A stretch of 64,000 nt of DNA from Ochrobactrum sp. RH2CCR150 (GTDB lineage Bacteria; Pseudomonadota; Alphaproteobacteria; Rhizobiales; Rhizobiaceae). The translations under genes and the position numbers were made by a program. Where the stretch lies: assembly GCA_014138095.1 (NCBI GenBank), contig JACGXE010000019.1, positions 21,689-85,688 of the forward strand, read 5' to 3'. Within the stretch, counting starts at the first letter, position 1, and each line of letters starts with the position of its first letter. The notes beneath the pieces are model-generated. The model saw nothing but the letters and a program-made list of their open reading frames with translations, ran no database searches and was not told the origin of the DNA. Positions 34,136 to 42,213 of this stretch are shown in pieces.

Positions 34136-36531
34136 CCCTTTCTGACTATTCTGTCGAGCTTCGCCCTAAACTAGTCGGCAAGCGCGTCAAGCGCACGGAG
34201 GATCCTCGTTTTCTGACCGGGGTTGGGCAATATGTCGACGACATGGCGCTTGCCGGTATGCTCCATGTCGCGTTGCGCCGCTCCGACCAGCCTCATGCGA
34301 AAATCCTCAACATTGATATCGGCGACGCATTCTCGGTGCCCGGCGTTGTCGCGATCTATGATGCCAGCGATCTCGAGGGAGAAATAAAGCCTGCCATTCC
34401 GACTTCGCGGATGCCGGGCTATTATGCCACGCCGATCTGGCCGCTGGCACGGGACAAGGTCCGCTATGTCGGCGAGCCGGTCGTCGCCGTCGTGGCCGAA
34501 AGCCGCTATGCCGCTGAGGACGCGCTGGAACACATCACCATTGACTATCAGCCCCTGCCTTTCGCCATCCGTCAGGTCGACGCTGTCAAAGACGACGCGC
34601 CGCTCCTGCATGATGAGGCTGGAACGAATACGATTATCCGCCGCGAATTCAAGCGCGGCGATGTTGATGAGGCTTTCAAGGACGCGGCAGTGACCGTCAG
34701 AGGCCGGTTCCGAATGACCCGCAAGACCGCGGTCGCCATGGAAAACCGATCGTATCTCGCCGAATGGGAAAACCGTAAGCAATCTCTGACGCTCTACACC
34801 TCCTCCAACATACCGGGCGTCATCCGAGACGTGCTCTCTGGCTGCCTGGACCTTCCTGGAACCCGGATGCGCGTCGTCGCGCCGGATGTGGGCGGTAGCT
34901 TTGGTGGCAAGGGATCGCTTTATGGTGAGGAAATTCTCGTCTGCGCACTCGCGCGGAAGCTGAAGCGACCCGTCAAGTACATCAGCGACCGTCTTGAGGA
35001 TCTTTCCGCCACCAGTCAGGCCTTCGATGAACTGATCGAGGCGGAACTGGCGGTTACGAAGGACGGTACGCTGATCGGTCTCCGTGCCGATGTGATCGGC
35101 GATGTGGGCGCGTATTCGATCTATCCATGGACGGCAGCGCTCGAGACAGTGCAGGTCGTCAGTTTCATGCCCGGCCCCTACCGGATGGAACATTACCGCG
35201 GCCGCATTCGCGGCGTACTCACCCCGAAACCGCCCACCGGCCCCTATCGCGGTGTCGGGCGGCCCTCGTCCACCTTCGCAATGGAGCGCCTGATCGAGAT
35301 GGCGGCGCGTAAGCTTGGCATGGACCCGGTCGAGTTTCGCCGAAAGAATCTTGTGAGGGATGACGAATTTCCCTACCGCACGGCCTCCGGCATTATCTGG
35401 GACAAGTCGGCCTTTCAGGAGTGCCTCGAAGGCGCCTGCAAGCAAGTCGATTATCCAGTGCTCGTTTGCGAGCGTGACGAGGCAAGAAAGGCCGGCCGCT
35501 GGGTCGGCATCGGGCTCGCGAGCTATGCGGAGCTCACCGGCATCGGATCACGTATTTCTGTTGCCCCTGGCATGCCGATCAATACCGGTACCGAAACATC
35601 GAAAATCGAGATCGACGCGACCGGCGCCATCACCGCCGCCTTCGGCATTGCTTCTCACGGTCAAGGGCTGGAAACGACGCTGGCGCAGGTCATCGTGGAC
35701 GAACTCGGCTGCAAACTGGAGGACATTGAAGTCAAACACGGCGACAGCGCTCTTGTTCCAATGGCCAGCGGCACCTATGCCAGCCGCTCGGCCGTGCTCG
35801 GCGGTGGCGCCGCAACGCTTGCCGCTCGCGTTGTCAAAGGAAAGGTGCTGCGCGCAGCAGCCTATCTGATGGAGCAAAAAGCTGAGGACTTGGATATCCA
35901 CGACGGCATTATCAGCAGCCGAAACTCGAACCTGTCGATGACGTTGAGGGAAGTCGCCTCCGCCGTTTATACCCAGATGGGCCGCATTCCGCGCGACCTG
36001 CGGGAAGACCTGACGGCATCGGAGACCTACGACCCCTATCTTGGAACAGCCTGTTCATCGACGCATCTGGCCATGGTCGAGGTCGATTCAGAAACCTACG
36101 GGGTGAAGATCCTCCGATATGTGGTGGCGGAGGATTGCGGCAAGATCATCAACCCGATGATCGTAGACGGACAGGTACATGGCGCGGTGGCGCAGGGGAT
36201 CGGAGCAGCCTTGCTCGAAGAAATCGTACATGACGATCAGGGACAAGCAGTGGCGGCCAGCTTGGCGGACTATCTCGTTCCGGTGGCAAGCAGTGTGCCC
36301 GAAATCGGCATCGTTCATATCGAGGCCGATCTACCAAACAACATCGGTGGCTTCCGCGGTATGGGCGAAGGCGGCACGATCGGTGCCCCCGCGGCAATCG
36401 CGAACGCCGTGTCCGATGCGCTGGCTCATCTGGGGGTATCCGTCGAGACACTCCCGGTCACGCCCGAACGCATCTTCCAGATGCTCCGCGAGAAACGACA
36501 GACATCCACCGAAGCGACAGATTTGCCATAG
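34132..36531 (+). CDS. Molybdenum hydroxylase, large catalytic subunit (xanthine dehydrogenase family)
   Basis: A 799-residue molybdopterin subunit with the N-terminal Ald_Xan_dh_C domain (about 25-140) and the MoCoBD domain after it. Cofactor contacts include GGSFGGKGSLYGEE. The active-site loop reads PYRGVGR (residues 371-377), the form II pattern; the AYxCSFR loop of true CO dehydrogenase is absent. The conserved base is Glu746 in GMGEGGTIGAP. So this is an organic-substrate hydroxylase, possibly for an aromatic, heterocyclic or carbonyl compound. It ends the operon; the regulator gene converges on it. Confidence 0.93.
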   Translation: MTLSDYSVELRPKLVGKRVKRTEDPRFLTGVGQYVDDMALAGMLHVALRRSDQPHAKILNIDIGDAFSVPGVVAIYDASDLEGEIKPAIPTSRMPGYYATPIWPLARDKVRYVGEPVVAVVAESRYAAEDALEHITIDYQPLPFAIRQVDAVKDDAPLLHDEAGTNTIIRREFKRGDVDEAFKDAAVTVRGRFRMTRKTAVAMENRSYLAEWENRKQSLTLYTSSNIPGVIRDVLSGCLDLPGTRMRVVAPDVGGSFGGKGSLYGEEILVCALARKLKRPVKYISDRLEDLSATSQAFDELIEAELAVTKDGTLIGLRADVIGDVGAYSIYPWTAALETVQVVSFMPGPYRMEHYRGRIRGVLTPKPPTGPYRGVGRPSSTFAMERLIEMAARKLGMDPVEFRRKNLVRDDEFPYRTASGIIWDKSAFQECLEGACKQVDYPVLVCERDEARKAGRWVGIGLASYAELTGIGSRISVAPGMPINTGTETSKIEIDATGAITAAFGIASHGQGLETTLAQVIVDELGCKLEDIEVKHGDSALVPMASGTYASRSAVLGGGAATLAARVVKGKVLRAAAYLMEQKAEDLDIHDGIISSRNSNLSMTLREVASAVYTQMGRIPRDLREDLTASETYDPYLGTACSSTHLAMVEVDSETYGVKILRYVVAEDCGKIINPMIVDGQVHGAVAQGIGAALLEEIVHDDQGQAVAASLADYLVPVASSVPEIGIVHIEADLPNNIGGFRGMGEGGTIGAPAAIANAVSDALAHLGVSVETLPVTPERIFQMLREKRQTSTEATDLP

Positions 36532-36545
36532 TCGGGGTCAACCGG

Positions 36546-37532
36546 CTATAGGTCAAACTGATATCGAAGCAGATAGTCGGTATCCTTGGCCGCGATCGGC
36601 TTGCGGCATTCTGAGCACACAACGATCGCCGAGAAGTCATGACCGCAGGTCTTATGGCGCAACCTCATGGGGGGCTTGCCGTCAGCCAGCCAACGGTCCC
36701 CCCAGGCCATCATAACCAACATCGGCTTGTAGAGATCGAGACCCATTTCGGTGAAGCGATATTCGAACCGCTCGCCGGAATTGTAAGGGACCTTCCGAAA
36801 CACGTCGGCCTGCACGAGCCGTGCCAGGCGGTCGGACAGAATATTCGTTGCAATCCCGAGATTTTCCCGCATTTCTTCGTAACGCCGCACGCCGTTCCAT
36901 CCTTCGCGGAGGATAAGAAAACTCCAGCGGTCCCCAATGATGCCCAGTGTGCGTGCCACCGAGCATGGTCGAACCCTCTCCAACAGGCTTGCATCGGAGC
37001 TCCTACGCGATGTAGGGCGATTTTCTACCGGAGCATAGCCCGCGCCGGGCCCGTCCCTCGGCGCCACCTCCTTGGCAGTGAATGGCTCGAGACATTCACT
37101 GCAGACGGTTACAGGATGGCAATTGCATCCGCAGCTCTTGTGGATGAGTTGGAGGGGAGGCTCGCTGGAGCCCGCCAGCCACTTGTCACCAAACTCCATT
37201 AGAGAAAGCATTGTTGGGAAAAGATCTTTGCCACGCACCGTCAAGAAATACTGCTGCCCCGGTTCGTTCGGCCGTTTCCCAGTGCTGAGGATATCGTTCG
37301 CGACGAGCGCAGATAGTCTGGAGGAAAGGGTCTGCCGCGGAATTCCCAATCGCTGCTGAAACTTATCGAACCTGCGTACGCCAAAATAGGCTTCCCGGAG
37401 GATCAAAAAGTTCCAAGTGTCCAGAACGATCTCCATGGTCCGACGCACAGACGATTGCCGCTGCATAGACACGGGCCTACGCGATGGAGCTAGGGCGATA
37501 TTTTCAATCTTTGTCATTCTCATGTCATTCAC
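36546..37532 (-). CDS. Tandem double-HxlR transcriptional regulator
   Basis: A 328-residue protein with two complete HxlR-type winged helices in one chain. Domain 1 spans about 28-120 (TWNFLILREAYFGVRRFDKFQQRLGIPRQTL, in parts) and domain 2 about 188-285 (DRWSFLILREGWNGVRRYEEM..LGIATNILSDRL). Each is followed by a matching Cys-rich tail: HKSCGCNCHPVTVCSECLEPF in part (131-151) and HKTCGHDF..VVCSECRKPI (293-313), perhaps metal sites. Normal HxlR proteins are one domain of 100-150 residues and dimerise. It starts with GTG at 37532 (ATG alternatives at 37523 and 37517). Motif site 4 lies upstream, so it probably controls the 20-37 kb block and itself. Confidence 0.88.
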   Translation of the reverse strand: MNDMRMTKIENIALAPSRRPVSMQRQSSVRRTMEIVLDTWNFLILREAYFGVRRFDKFQQRLGIPRQTLSSRLSALVANDILSTGKRPNEPGQQYFLTVRGKDLFPTMLSLMEFGDKWLAGSSEPPLQLIHKSCGCNCHPVTVCSECLEPFTAKEVAPRDGPGAGYAPVENRPTSRRSSDASLLERVRPCSVARTLGIIGDRWSFLILREGWNGVRRYEEMRENLGIATNILSDRLARLVQADVFRKVPYNSGERFEYRFTEMGLDLYKPMLVMMAWGDRWLADGKPPMRLRHKTCGHDFSAIVVCSECRKPIAAKDTDYLLRYQFDL

Positions 37533-37584
37533 GGACTAGAACCTGTAGCAAATATGATCACGCTGCAAACAAATATAGACAGCA

Positions 37585-37601
37585 AAGTCTGATAATGAAA
37601 G
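37585..37601 (+). promoter_or_regulatory. 17-bp regulon motif, site 4
   Basis: AAGTCTGATAATGAAAG, 15 of 17 identical to sites 2 and 3, 53 bases upstream of the double-HxlR regulator start. This position fits autoregulation. Confidence 0.7.
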
Positions 37602-37823
37602 TCAATGTGGCTCCTCCTTGTTAAGTTAGTATGCCCTACCGCATTCAATCAGCGATGCCGTGAGATAAGCTCCAAAAGGCTTCCTGGGATCGTGCGTTGA
37701 CGTAGTGGCCGATAAATGTAGGCGGAACGAAAAGCTCGTTTGGTATTTTGCCTGTGTGGCTGATCGCTGGGCGGCAGCCCTTTCAGTTTTGGAACGATCG
37801 CCCGCCCTATCGAGCGCTGCGCT

Positions 37824-37838
37824 CATTGCCAGTCAAGA
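37824..37838 (+). repeat. Module-boundary repeat, copy B
   Basis: CATTGCCAGTCAAGA, 14 of 15 bases identical to the end of copies C and E. It lies between the molybdenum-hydroxylase block and the flavin-monooxygenase block. Confidence 0.55.
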
Positions 37839-37919
37839 ATCCGGGAAATTGCAGGTAGATTTGTATGGTTTCATTCTAATATTATGGAATGTATCAACCT
37901 AAATGTTCAGTTATATCTG

Positions 37920-38399
37920 TTATAATTTAAGTTCGAGAGGCCCTTCATCATCCTTGACCAGCTTGGTCACGATATAGGTGAAATAGCGTTCTATGCCGAT
38001 ATTTTGTTCCAAAAGGCGGTCAACCAGACGCTGATAGCCGTCGATACTCCGCGCCACGATTGTCAGAAAATAATCCACCCCACCGCCAACCGACCAGCAG
38101 GAAACGATTTCGGGAATGGCTGTGACGGCTCTCTCGAACCTGTTGAAATCGCTTTGACGATGATTCCCTAGGATGATCTGCACAATGACATGCTCAATCG
38201 GTACTATCTTTCGGTAGGCAATGCGCGCGTGATAACCGGTCACGATGCCGGCTTCTTCCAGTTTACGTAGTCGCAGCCAACAGGGTGTCGCAGACAGCCC
38301 AACCTTCTCCGCCAAGGCAAGTTTGGTAATCCGCGCATTCTCCTGAACGGCGCCAAGTATGCGAAGATCAAAGGAATCGAATTTGGGCGCAGGTTTCAT
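37920..38399 (-). CDS. Lrp/AsnC-family transcriptional regulator
   Basis: A 159-residue regulator with an N-terminal helix-turn-helix (DSFDLRILGAVQENARITKLALAEKVGLSATPCW, in parts; about 8-55) and a C-terminal RAM/AsnC ligand-binding domain (about 70-150, with VGGGVDYFLTIVA). Such proteins usually bind amino acids or related acids. It lies 45 bases downstream of the AA_synth-family gene on the same strand, so they form a small operon divergent from the PucR-type regulator. Confidence 0.92.
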   Translation of the reverse strand: MKPAPKFDSFDLRILGAVQENARITKLALAEKVGLSATPCWLRLRKLEEAGIVTGYHARIAYRKIVPIEHVIVQIILGNHRQSDFNRFERAVTAIPEIVSCWSVGGGVDYFLTIVARSIDGYQRLVDRLLEQNIGIERYFTYIVTKLVKDDEGPLELKL

Positions 38400-38444
38400 T
38401 CTAACCGTCCAACAATGAGCGCGTTCATCTCAGACTATTGATAG

Positions 38445-39026
38445 CTATTTTTCTGCTTCCATTTCCGCGATATCTTGAAAACGGTCGGCGATGCGCGCAT
38501 GCGCCCGTCCATTGTCGGAAACACCTAGTGAGACCAAGATTTCGTCGGGCCCAGGCGCATCGACAACCATGAAATTCGCCGTCAGGAAATGAGATCGTTT
38601 GCCGTTCTCGCTCTTGTGCATCATGGGCAGTGACATCAATGCACCCGGTGCGTTGCGCGTGTTAGTGAATTCCAGATAGTTGGTTCCGCCGATCGCGTTG
38701 CGGAAAGGATTGCCAAATCGCAGCGTGTGAATGATGGCTGACGCATGTTCGATCTCGCCGTTGATCCCGACTGACGCAGCCTTGCCACATGCCTCGACCT
38801 TTTCGGCGGGCATATGCTGCAGGATGCGCTCGGTCATGGTATGGCTAAGTTTTTCTGCAATATCGACAATTTCAGGCCGCAAGTTTTCAACAAAGCCTCG
38901 CCCCGCCCATGGATTACGAATGACTGCGGCCACCACGACAATGTTGACCGGACGGGCTGCAAGCTTGCCACCTTCAATCAATGTCTCCTCGATGAAGGTG
39001 CTGATTTTCCTGATTTCCAATGCCAT
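38445..39026 (-). CDS. AA_synth-family protein of unknown function
   Basis: A 193-residue cytoplasmic protein that matches the family annotated as amino acid synthesis (Pfam PF06684), by segments such as RPVNIVVVAAVIRNPWAGRGFVENL (in parts), GKAASVGINGEIEHASAIIHT and GALMSLPMMHK. The biochemical role of the family is not established. In this window it accompanies a luciferase-like monooxygenase, flavin reductase, aldehyde dehydrogenase and hydrolase, which suggests a catabolic role. Confidence 0.8.
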   Translation of the reverse strand: MALEIRKISTFIEETLIEGGKLAARPVNIVVVAAVIRNPWAGRGFVENLRPEIVDIAEKLSHTMTERILQHMPAEKVEACGKAASVGINGEIEHASAIIHTLRFGNPFRNAIGGTNYLEFTNTRNAPGALMSLPMMHKSENGKRSHFLTANFMVVDAPGPDEILVSLGVSDNGRAHARIADRFQDIAEMEAEK

Positions 39027-39167
39027 GGTGTTCTCATTCTAGGGGTTGAGTTGTGTCAAGATTAACCGGAATTCAGTTAGCTGCTTCCTGTCATTCAAGG
39101 AAATAAGCGCATAAACTTCCTATGAAGCCTAGTAGCGTTCAGATAATGTCATGCGCATGATGCACGC

Positions 39168-40991
39168 ATGTTGTCGGGAGACTCCAGCTTGAATCGTACT
39201 TTACAGATTTTGTCGCTTCGGGACGTTGCCAGCCAGATCAACAGCGGCGACGACATCCAGACCGTTCTGCAACATTTGATCGAAGCCGCTTGCGAGCATG
39301 CCAACTGGACGCTGGGTTCGATCATGGGCATCGATGCCGCGCATGGCTATGCGCATGTGATCGTGCGACACGATCCGACATTGATCGAACGCCAGTTGCC
39401 CGATCGATGGGAGCTGGCAACCAGTCCCTCTCTGATGGCGTTACAGCGCAACGAGCCGGTTTATATTCGTGATGCACGTCAGTCGGATGAGTTTCCGGGA
39501 TACAAGGCGGAGGCCTTTGAGCGCGACTATAGAACCGTTCTCGTGATGCCTATGAACTGTCGCGATACGGACGGACGCCCTATGGTTCTGAGTGTGATTT
39601 CACGTCAGGTAACTGAAGTGACGGAAGACGATCTGGCATTTCTTGGCACTATCATCCATCTGGGTGCCATTGCAGTCGAGCGAGAACACCGGCTCGAAAT
39701 ACAGAAACGCTCCGCGCGACGTCTTGAAGGCGCACTTAAAGCGCATACGTCTCTGCTGGAGCATGTCTTGAGCGATGGTTCGGTAGGCTCGCTTGCGGCC
39801 ATGGTCGGTACGCTTTTGCCTAATCCGTCAATCGTCATTGACTTTACCACCAATCAAATCATCGCAGGTGCATCGCCGAACGAAGCGCTGTTTGAAAAGA
39901 GTGCGTGGCAGGAGGCCGTTTCGAGCGTCTTTTCGAGGCCGCTGATGAAAACGGCTCGTGATGCTATCGAGCGGGGATCGGTGGAATCTGTCAGCTTTTT
40001 CCTGGATGATGGTCAGAAACGCATGACCATTACTGCACGCGTGGAGGCGTTGATTGTCGACAAGCAACTGGTTGGAGCGTTAATGCTATTTCCAACATCG
40101 CGGGAGTTTAGCGACCTTGATCTACTGATGCTTGATAGTGCAAAATTTGCACTAAGTGTGGAAATGATGCGCAGTTTCATCCGTTTTCGCTTTGAAACAC
40201 GCACACAGACCGAACTGTTTTTTGAAGTAGTAGAAGCGCGCTGGCGCAACGCCAGTGATGTATCGCAAAGGGCTCAGAGGCTAGGACTCGATTTCTCGAC
40301 TGCGCGACAGATGCTCCTCATCGATTTTCCGGATAAAACCAAGGCGTTAGGCGGGGCATCCATTGATATCGAACACATTCTGTCACGCATCACGCAGAAG
40401 GCAGGCATCGAGGCCAATCTGATTGCTATCGAAGGTGGTGCTGTTTGTCTTATTCCGTTCGAAGGAAGTAAGCGACAGGAACGGACTACAAAGCTGGCCC
40501 AGCGAATAGCCAAAGAACTTGGACGTTACTTCGATGAGAAACCGATTGTGGTCAGCGGCAATCGCTGTGCAGGGTTGGCCGATTATCCGGTTGCGTGGGA
40601 ACGCGGCAATCGCATGGTGCGGATCGGGCGAGCATTCGGATTGACGGGCGCATTATCGGCTCAGGATTTTGGACCACTGCCTATGCTTGTTGCGGCTTCG
40701 GACGCGGTTGATGTGCGTGGATTTGTGCATGATAGTGTTGGTGCCATCGCTGAACATGACCGCGAAAACGGTACGCCCTATCTCGAAACTCTTTCGATCT
40801 TTCTGCAAGAAGGATGCCGCAGTCAGGCCTGTGCTGACACGATGGGGCTTCACGTCACAACACTGCGTTATCGTCTTGCACGGATTCAAGAACTGTTTGG
40901 CATTGACGTTGAGACGCCTGAAAAGCGCTTTGCCATAGAATTGGCAATTCGGCTTTATGGTGTCATCGACAACCAGCTCTCTGTACGTTAG
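39168..40991 (+). CDS. GAF-domain PucR/CdaR-type transcriptional regulator
   Basis: A 607-residue activator-type regulator. The N-terminal part (about 15-175) is a GAF sensor. The C-terminal about 60 residues form the PucR helix-turn-helix (LSIFLQEGCRSQACADTMGLHVTTLRYRLARIQELFGI, in parts). A CdaR-like region lies between. It is divergent from the AA_synth/Lrp pair and upstream of, and co-directional with, the monooxygenase operon, which it probably activates. The ATG at 39168 lacks a strong ribosome binding site; a TTG at 39189 is an alternative. Confidence 0.88.
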   Translation: MLSGDSSLNRTLQILSLRDVASQINSGDDIQTVLQHLIEAACEHANWTLGSIMGIDAAHGYAHVIVRHDPTLIERQLPDRWELATSPSLMALQRNEPVYIRDARQSDEFPGYKAEAFERDYRTVLVMPMNCRDTDGRPMVLSVISRQVTEVTEDDLAFLGTIIHLGAIAVEREHRLEIQKRSARRLEGALKAHTSLLEHVLSDGSVGSLAAMVGTLLPNPSIVIDFTTNQIIAGASPNEALFEKSAWQEAVSSVFSRPLMKTARDAIERGSVESVSFFLDDGQKRMTITARVEALIVDKQLVGALMLFPTSREFSDLDLLMLDSAKFALSVEMMRSFIRFRFETRTQTELFFEVVEARWRNASDVSQRAQRLGLDFSTARQMLLIDFPDKTKALGGASIDIEHILSRITQKAGIEANLIAIEGGAVCLIPFEGSKRQERTTKLAQRIAKELGRYFDEKPIVVSGNRCAGLADYPVAWERGNRMVRIGRAFGLTGALSAQDFGPLPMLVAASDAVDVRGFVHDSVGAIAEHDRENGTPYLETLSIFLQEGCRSQACADTMGLHVTTLRYRLARIQELFGIDVETPEKRFAIELAIRLYGVIDNQLSVR

Positions 40992-41046
40992 CAGCCAGAA
41001 GCCGGGCCGTCCAAGATTTGATCTGTTCCAACTAAATGATTTTCTT

Positions 41047-41082
41047 GTCTGTCCTCTGAAAATAAAAAGATTTTGGACGGAC
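41047..41082. promoter_or_regulatory. Inverted repeat upstream of the flavin reductase operon
   Basis: GTCTGTCC and GGACGGAC form an 8-bp inverted repeat (one G-T) with a 20-base AT-rich spacer, in the 232-base gap after the PucR-type gene. It could be an activator site or a terminator of the upstream gene; no T-run follows. Confidence 0.35.
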
Positions 41083-41223
41083 GAATATCTATTCCCGCGC
41101 CTTCTGATGTGCTCCTGCGAAACGAAGCATATTTGTCAAAATCAATCCTGCGAATAATAGGAAGAAGCAATCACCAACCAAAGGTAGCCTCATCTCAATA
41201 ACACTTTGAGGGAAGGCCGAGGC

Positions 41224-42204
41224 ATGGTTGAAATGTCGACTTTGAGCGACGCACCGATTGATCCGATTGCGCTGCGTCGCGCGTTTGGCACTTTCGTGAC
41301 CGGCGTCACTGTCATAACCACGCGCAGCGCTGACGGCTCACCACGCGGAATGACCGCGAATTCTTTCACGTCCGTTTCACTTGATCCGCCGTTGCTGCTC
41401 GTCTGTGTCGCGAAATCCGCGTCGAGCTATGGCGCTTTTACCGATTCAGGATGTTTCGCGGTCAATATTCTGCATGAGGGACAAGTGGATGTCTCAAATG
41501 TCTTCGCATCCAAATCACCCGACAAATTTCAATCCGTCAATCATGATTGCGTTCACACCGGTGCACCGGTTCTGACCGACAGCCTGACATGGTTTGATTG
41601 CACTGCAGTGAAGACAGTCGATGCTGGCGACCACTCAATCTTGATCGGTCAGGTAAGGGCCTTTGGCACCAGTCCGTCGGCGCCACTGGGTTTTTGTCGC
41701 GGACGTTATGCCAACGTAAAAGACCCGCTCCCGAATGGCTGGCTCACTTCACTCGGAATGATCATCGGCTATCTCATCGAAGCGGAGCAAGGCTTGCTTC
41801 TGCATTCGAATGGGAAAGGTGGCTGGGTATTGCCGAGCGCACATCGCCGCAAGGCGGACAGCCAGCTTGTCGTCGAAGGCGGCGAAGCATTGCGCCTCTT
41901 GCCTGAAAATACCTTCCTCTATTCCGTATTTGACGTGGCCGACAGTGATCCCGGCTATTTGGTCTATCGTGCGCGCCTTGCCGACGATAGCAGCGCGAAA
42001 CTACCTGCTGGCCTGCAGTTTTTTCGCATCGATGAAATCCCTTACGACCAGATCGCCACGCATGAATTGCGCTCAATGCTCCGCCGCTACGTGCGTGAAC
42101 GTCAGGAACAGCGCTTCGGAATTTACATGGATTCCGACGATGGCGGACGCGTGGCAATGATCGATGGCGAGGCCCACGTCTGGATGAAGAGCTCACACGA
42201 ATAG
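41224..42204 (+). CDS. Flavin reductase with long C-terminal extension
   Basis: A 326-residue protein. Residues about 15-165 are a Flavin_Reduct (HpaC/RutF-like) domain that reduces FMN or FAD with NAD(P)H (FGTFVTGVTVITTRSADGSPRGMTANSFTSVSLDPPLLLVC, in parts). Residues about 170-326 are an unusual extension that vaguely resembles a Nudix fold without the Nudix box. It would supply reduced flavin to the luciferase-like monooxygenase two genes downstream. The ATG at 41224 has GGAAGG upstream; first gene of a five-gene operon. Confidence 0.85.
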   Translation: MVEMSTLSDAPIDPIALRRAFGTFVTGVTVITTRSADGSPRGMTANSFTSVSLDPPLLLVCVAKSASSYGAFTDSGCFAVNILHEGQVDVSNVFASKSPDKFQSVNHDCVHTGAPVLTDSLTWFDCTAVKTVDAGDHSILIGQVRAFGTSPSAPLGFCRGRYANVKDPLPNGWLTSLGMIIGYLIEAEQGLLLHSNGKGGWVLPSAHRRKADSQLVVEGGEALRLLPENTFLYSVFDVADSDPGYLVYRARLADDSSAKLPAGLQFFRIDEIPYDQIATHELRSMLRRYVRERQEQRFGIYMDSDDGGRVAMIDGEAHVWMKSSHE

Positions 42205-42213
42205 GAAATCACA

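Larger units (their letters stand above)
37533..37919. other. Intergenic between double-HxlR and Lrp genes
   Basis: 387 bases containing motif site 4 (37585-37601), a boundary repeat (37824-37838) and, near 37876-37895, a small inverted repeat (CATTC..GAATG). Short frames on both strands are not convincing genes. Confidence 0.5.

Noticed and set aside
34171..35445. A 424-codon open frame antisense to the hydroxylase large subunit
   Set aside because: The plus-strand gene has complete family motifs; the antisense frame is a by-product of high GC codon use.
31045..36531. Carbon monoxide dehydrogenase operon
   Set aside because: Gene order is cox-like, but the active-site loop PYRGVGR lacks the Cys of true CO dehydrogenase.
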